DNA from: Spirogloea muscicola
Taxonomy: Eukaryota; Streptophyta; Zygnematophyceae; Spirogloeales; Spirogloeaceae
DNA length: 35,984 nt
Assembly (NCBI GenBank): GCA_009602725.1
Contig: WELB01000094.1
Location: 338,871 to 374,854, forward strand
Direction: 5' to 3'
A program made the translations under genes and the position numbers. Positions 32,301-35,984 of the stretch are shown here, one piece after another. Each line of letters begins with the position of its first letter. Within the stretch, counting starts at the first letter, position 1. Below the pieces are notes generated by a model. It saw only the letters and a program-made list of their open reading frames with translations. It was not told the origin of the DNA and ran no database searches.

Positions 32301-33823
32301 TGTGTGCTTTTCAGGCCATGCGTCTGTACCCACAGCCCCCTGTTCTCATTCGTAGGGCACTGGAGGATGATGTCCTTGGCGGCTACAAGATTAAGCAGTA
32401 AGAGACCATACTACTGCAGCTCCTTTGGTGCACTGTGTTTGTATGACCTACGGGTCTTTGTAAAGACGGAGTTGAAGAACATCATGGAGTGTCTTACCCA
32501 CTTCTCTAGCAGCAGCCATGTATAGCTGGCCTACACAGCCGCTTCGCTTTGTTAGGGACCAGTTGCCATGTCTTCAGTAAGACAGCACTGTCTTCTGTTT
32601 TCTATACAGGGGCCAGGATATCTTCATATCTGTCTGGAATCTGCATAGAAGTCCCGAGTATTGGGAGAAGCCAGAGGAGTTTAATCCTGAACGCTGGCCC
32701 GTCGATGGCCCAAGCCCCAACGAAGTCACAGAAGGCTTCACGTAAGATACAGGAGTACCTCTGACAACAATGCTTCTTAGCGTACTTCTATTGCCTATGA
32801 CAAGAACTTTGATATAATAATCGCAGTAATAATTGGACATGGTGCTTACTTATCACGATCATGATCTTGATCTGTCAAGAGTAGCCAAGCACTGCTACAA
32901 TTACAATATGCAATGAAGGCTGTCTTCTTAGTGAGATTCATTTTAGCTTTAGGGCTCGTGCAGCTCCTGAATGCTATTTTCCCTTTTGTTCATTAGCTTG
33001 TTACCACTTAGTAAGCCGTGCTGCGTCAAGTGAACAGGGCCAGATGGACTGGATTTTGTGAATAGGTACTTACCTTTTGGGGGTGGCCCAAGAAAATGCG
33101 TTGGTGATGTCTTTGCCCTCTATGAGGTAAGCTTGCTGAGCAGGCTTGCCTGCTCTGAACCATTTGGCTTCTTGCTTCAGGAGTATTTGCCCTAGCAATC
33201 ACTAAGTAGCCAACTCATCTCCAAGCAATGGCCTCTTATGCACATCAGCATTTTCAGCTATACACACGTCTCTGTCTGTGCAGTCGGTGATTGCCGTGGC
33301 CATGCTGGTTAGACGCTTTGACTTCAAGCTGGCACCCGGTGCACCTCCTGTACGTGTCTTTTGTCAACCCAACTATGAAGCAGCATATGTGCTCCTCTAT
33401 TAGTTGCGCACACTCTTGATGACGGTTGCAGCTGGTACTGGAATTTAGGAAGACAATACCCTCATCATCTAGCACAACCATAAACCCAAGGCTAACGTTT
33501 CAGGTTAACTCACTGACTGACATGACTGACCTGAGCTGTTGTAGGTTGGAATGACCACTGGCGCGACAATCCACACCACTGACGGCCTCCACTTGGCCAT
33601 CACTTGCCGAAAACCCGCCATCTCTGAGAATGGCAACGGGGCTTTTTCTGAGAACGGCACTGCCTCACAAGGGCATGCAGGAAGCACGGCGTCCACAAAT
33701 GGGTCCACAAATGGGTCCACCAGGCATGCAGAGACAGTACCAGCAGACATATCCGTCTACTCCCTACCATCAACCAACGGGGTGGCATCTAAGCATGCAG
33801 CAGAGACGCGGCCAAGCAGGTGA
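29377..33823 (+). CDS. Cytochrome P450 CYP97A-like carotenoid beta-ring hydroxylase
   Basis: Seen: 15 exons join in phase, 29377-29573, 29713-29944, 30152-30223, 30396-30506, 30611-30802, 30965-31126, 31278-31373, 31522-31623, 31905-31937, 32076-32156, 32315-32397, 32610-32741, 33066-33126, 33284-33349 and 33545-33823; 632 codons as listed. Motifs: [51 protein letters not shown]-helix AGHETT, K-helix EAMR, NPERW, heme loop [10 protein letters not shown] (Cys ligand) and [16 protein letters not shown]. Known: CYP97A (LUT5 in Arabidopsis) hydroxylates the beta ring of alpha- and beta-carotene in plastids on the way to lutein. The true 5' exon with the transit peptide is not resolved: 29377 is only the first ATG in frame, and a CAG acceptor follows at 29386. 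The C terminus carries an extra Ser/Asn/Gly/Thr-rich tail. Confidence 0.9.
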
Positions 33824-34507
33824 CTGGCAGCCAGTGAGTCAGACCAGAAAGCTGTGGGCTCAGGTCTGCTTCAACTCCAGACAGGCCAGTAGACCTGAGT
33901 AGGAAGCTTGTCAATCACCATGGAGGGTGTAGCTGCGAGCACAGTGCATGCTTGTTCATAAAGCAAGCACTTTGGAGAGCAAGGATAAGATGGGACTGGT
34001 CGATTAGACCCACTTTTCATCTATTTCAGGTGCACTCGCAAGTCCATCTGGCAGCGAGCAGGACGAGGCCTGCTGGCCTGCTGCTGTAGCCAGTGGTCTC
34101 ATTTTTTTGACATATGAGGCACTGGTAAGCTTCAGTGTGCTCAGTAATGTCAGTTTTAGGTAGGGCATAGCCTACAATCTAGTTGCTCCACAAAAAGGAC
34201 TAAGCACTAGTCGACTGAAGCAGTATTGGTTACTCCACCTATCTCGTGACAAGTATTGAAGTTGATTAACTCCACAATCCGGAGGCTTAAGGTGGGCAGT
34301 AGCTCTGAGTTGCTAGTTTGAAAGACAGAAGCATCAAGCATGAAGCAGTCATTCACATCTTGACACGGCAGTGCAGGATAAATAGGTGAAGAAATGGATG
34401 CTCCACAACAAGAAATTCTATGTACATTCAAGAGGAACCATGTCTGCCTGAATCTATGTCAAAAGCAGCACAGGTGTTTGATTGCAATGGACATTTCTTG
34501 TGACCAA
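33824..34507. other. Convergent intergenic region (CYP97A 3' / APC11 3')
   Basis: About 680 bases sit between two gene ends. No coding motif, repeat or RNA gene was recognised. It presumably holds the two 3' UTRs. Confidence 0.5.
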
Positions 34508-35539
34508 TCATCCTCGGAAGCTCCACTCTCTGCGGCACATAGGGCAGTGGGGCCGCGGGCTCTGCGAGTTGACCCACTTGAGGATGCAGTGAAGATGAAA
34601 TGCATGGTTGCACGCTCCCCAGACTGCCATACCCCAAACAATGGATAAAGAGCAGTTAGCACAGCTTTCCTTGCATTCAGCACAGTGCTTGACAAACTTG
34701 CAGATAAGCTCGCTTATTGCACTATACTTCAAATGTGGGGCTCAAGAGTACAAGCAGGATTAAGTTAGGATTGAGAAGTAGGGACTGAGCTCCAGAATGT
34801 AGAACCTCGGATATGCTAACAGCCCGAGCCTTAGAGCTGAATGTGAGGCGAGCAGGCAAGGCCAGTGGAGCAAACGAAACAAAAAGAAGCAAAGAGGCGA
34901 CAGAGGCTGTGCTGGCGAGGGCCCCACAGGGCCCTCGCAGTCTGTAAGCTGAGTGCGTCGGGACAGTGCCAACGGCATGGCCTCACATGTGAGGCCATGG
35001 GCAGGGTTGTCTTTTGAAACTCGAGAGTGAAGGTTAGGGCTGAGAATTGTAGGAGTCAGAGATCAGGTTTTGTGGTTGCAGGCAAAGGGCTAAGGGTTTT
35101 CGGTCATGGGTTGTGGCTGTAGGGCTCAGTGGTGACTGACTGAGTGGGCAGTCGTCGCCGGGCATGTGGCAGTCGGGGCACGTGGCGTCGAAGGCCATGC
35201 GGCAGATGCCGCAGGCGTCGTCCGCCGCGCCCCACGTCCACGCCGCCACTGCATGCCAGCTGCGCGGCAGGCGGGAGGAAAATGACAATGAATACGGCTG
35301 CTGATACCAAAGAGCGTGCTGTAAAAGCCAGCCGGGAACGATGAGGGCCGCCGAGGCCCTGCGTTCTGGCAGCAGCTGGGAGCTCGCCGGAGACAGTGCT
35401 CGCCCGAAGGGGGCGAGGGCTGTGAACAGCCAAGCCGGAGGCCATTAGCTCCGGAGGCCTTTAGCAAGTCATGGGCGCCCGGACGTGGCGCGGCGGCGGC
35501 GGCGGCTCGGCGGCCGCACCTGAGGATCTTGACCTTCAT
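34508..35539 (-). CDS. APC11: Anaphase-promoting complex subunit 11 (RING-H2)
   Basis: Seen: three exons, 35520-35539 (only 20 nt, MKVKIL plus two bases), 35141-35259 and 34508-34623, join in phase to exactly 84 codons, the length of human APC11. The protein reads MKVKILSWHAVAAWTWGAAD, then CGICRMAFDATCPDCHMPGD, DDCPLIWGACNHAFHLHCIL and HCPMCRREWSFRG. All zinc ligands of the APC11 RING-H2 (C-x2-C, CPDC, DDCP, C-x-H-x2-H-x2-C, CPMC) are visible. Known: with APC2, APC11 forms the catalytic core that recruits the E2 enzyme and ubiquitinates securin and cyclins. The Ile in PLIWG replaces the more usual Val and arises at the exon 2-3 junction (A plus TC, donor GTCAGT). Intron 2 (34624-35140) carries two perfect palindromes. 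Confidence 0.95.
34915..34938. other. Perfect 10-bp inverted repeat in APC11 intron 2
   Basis: GCGAGGGCCC and GGGCCCTCGC are exact reverse complements separated by CACA. The stem is 90% GC and would be very stable as RNA or cruciform DNA. It lies 38 bases from a second perfect palindrome. Confidence 0.75.
34976..34999. other. Perfect 24-bp palindrome in APC11 intron 2
   Basis: CATGGCCTCACA is followed directly by its exact reverse complement TGTGAGGCCATG with no loop, centred at 34987/34988. A symmetric site of this length with a TGTGAGG half-site could be a dimer-binding site or a foldback remnant. No function can be assigned from sequence. Confidence 0.75.
35390..35440. repeat. Fragment of the dispersed repeat in APC11 intron 1
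   Basis: GGGGGCGAGGGCTGTGAACAGCC with AAGCCGGAGG after it matches the GGGGGCAAGGGCTGTGAAAAGCCAGCCCG core of the 9.5-12 kb cluster. A second partial core, GCTGTAAAAGCCAGCCGGGA, lies at about 35319-35338. The fragments sit between APC11 exons 1 and 2. Confidence 0.55.
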
Positions 35540-35984
35540 TCCCGCAGCGCGGCCCTTTAGAGGCTCATCGCCGGAGGCCGCTTCACCATCCGGGGGTTTC
35601 TACGGCAGCTTCAGGACCGCCGTCAGTCTAACATCCCAAGCCGGCTTTCCGAAGTTGGGCCGCCCGCCGCCGCCGCCGCCGCTCGTTGCCGTCGCCTCCT
35701 GGCCGCCGCCACACAGTTGCAGCGCTGGTGGGGCTGGACAAGGCCTCCAGTCATCTGACAGTGAAGTCCATCTGAGAGTTTTCTTGCTGAGAGAGAGAGA
35801 GAGAAGGCGCGCGGGGCGCATGAATTGAAAGGGAGGCCAATTCAAGCCAATACATTGTTCAGGCAGAGTCGAGTGCAGACTAAACAATGCTACATAATAC
35901 GGAGACCTAATCTAAGGTACCTAAGATGACATTAGTACCCACGGGTGAGCACAAACAAATCTGACAAGCTAACTTGGGGAGCTG
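35540..35984. promoter_or_regulatory. APC11 upstream region, GC-rich, otherwise unassigned
   Basis: The 445 bases upstream of the APC11 start codon include a (CGC)n run at about 35660-35682 and a (GA)n run at about 35790-35806. A plus-strand frame through 35529-35828 is Pro/Ser/Ala/Gly-rich with no recognised domain. It may be the first exon of a gene beyond the window or simply GC-rich promoter sequence. Confidence 0.35.

Noticed and set aside
35529-35828. Plus-strand 99-codon gene upstream of APC11
   Set aside because: Its ATG overlaps the APC11 first exon in antisense, and the rest is Pro/Ala/Gly-rich sequence from a triplet run. It is kept only as an unassigned GC-rich region.

Overview
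The window reads as nuclear DNA of a green alga (Viridiplantae, most likely Chlorophyta; a trebouxiophyte-like genome is a guess). The reasons are intron-dense genes with short exons, GC-rich coding 5' ends carrying (GCC/CGG)n runs, a plant-type cytochrome P450 of the CYP97A carotenoid hydroxylase type, and a plant-like CABIN1/Hir3 histone-chaperone subunit. Every gene call comes from reading conserved peptides and joining exons at splice sites whose phases agree. No database search was possible.

Layout. 1-1475 (+): 3' part of a GNAT N-acetyltransferase. 1450-2188 (-): a weak, unidentified coding candidate. 3393-4545 (+): a Hikeshi/OPI10 homologue (Hsp70 nuclear import). 6090-8701 (-): a seven-exon GT90/CAP10-type O-glycosyltransferase with a signal-anchor. 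About 9210-12020: repeats, made up of a small TIR element and a 2.5-kb cluster of diverged units in alternating orientation around a degraded retroelement-like ORF. 12225-15557 (+): a seven-exon ThrE-type threonine/serine exporter with a transit-like N terminus. 16458-26787 (-): a 15-exon CABIN1/Hir3 gene of about 2,272 codons. 26788-29376: a GC-rich divergent intergenic region that probably hides first exons. 29377-33823 (+): a 15-exon CYP97A-like gene. 34508-35539 (-): a complete three-exon APC11 gene of 84 codons. 35540-35984: GC-rich and unassigned.

The genes are housekeeping functions (chromatin assembly, cell-cycle ubiquitin ligase, heat-shock import, glycosylation, carotenoid biosynthesis, amino-acid transport) and do not form a pathway cluster. 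The recognised genes alternate strand along the window (+ + - + - + -, strictly alternating if the weak minus candidate near 1.5-2.2 kb is real). I found no CRISPR array, rRNA or tRNA gene and no complete mobile element. The most unusual material is the inverted/tandem repeat cluster, several non-canonical splice sites, a 36-nt in-frame intron-like segment in CABIN1, and long perfect palindromes inside the APC11 gene.
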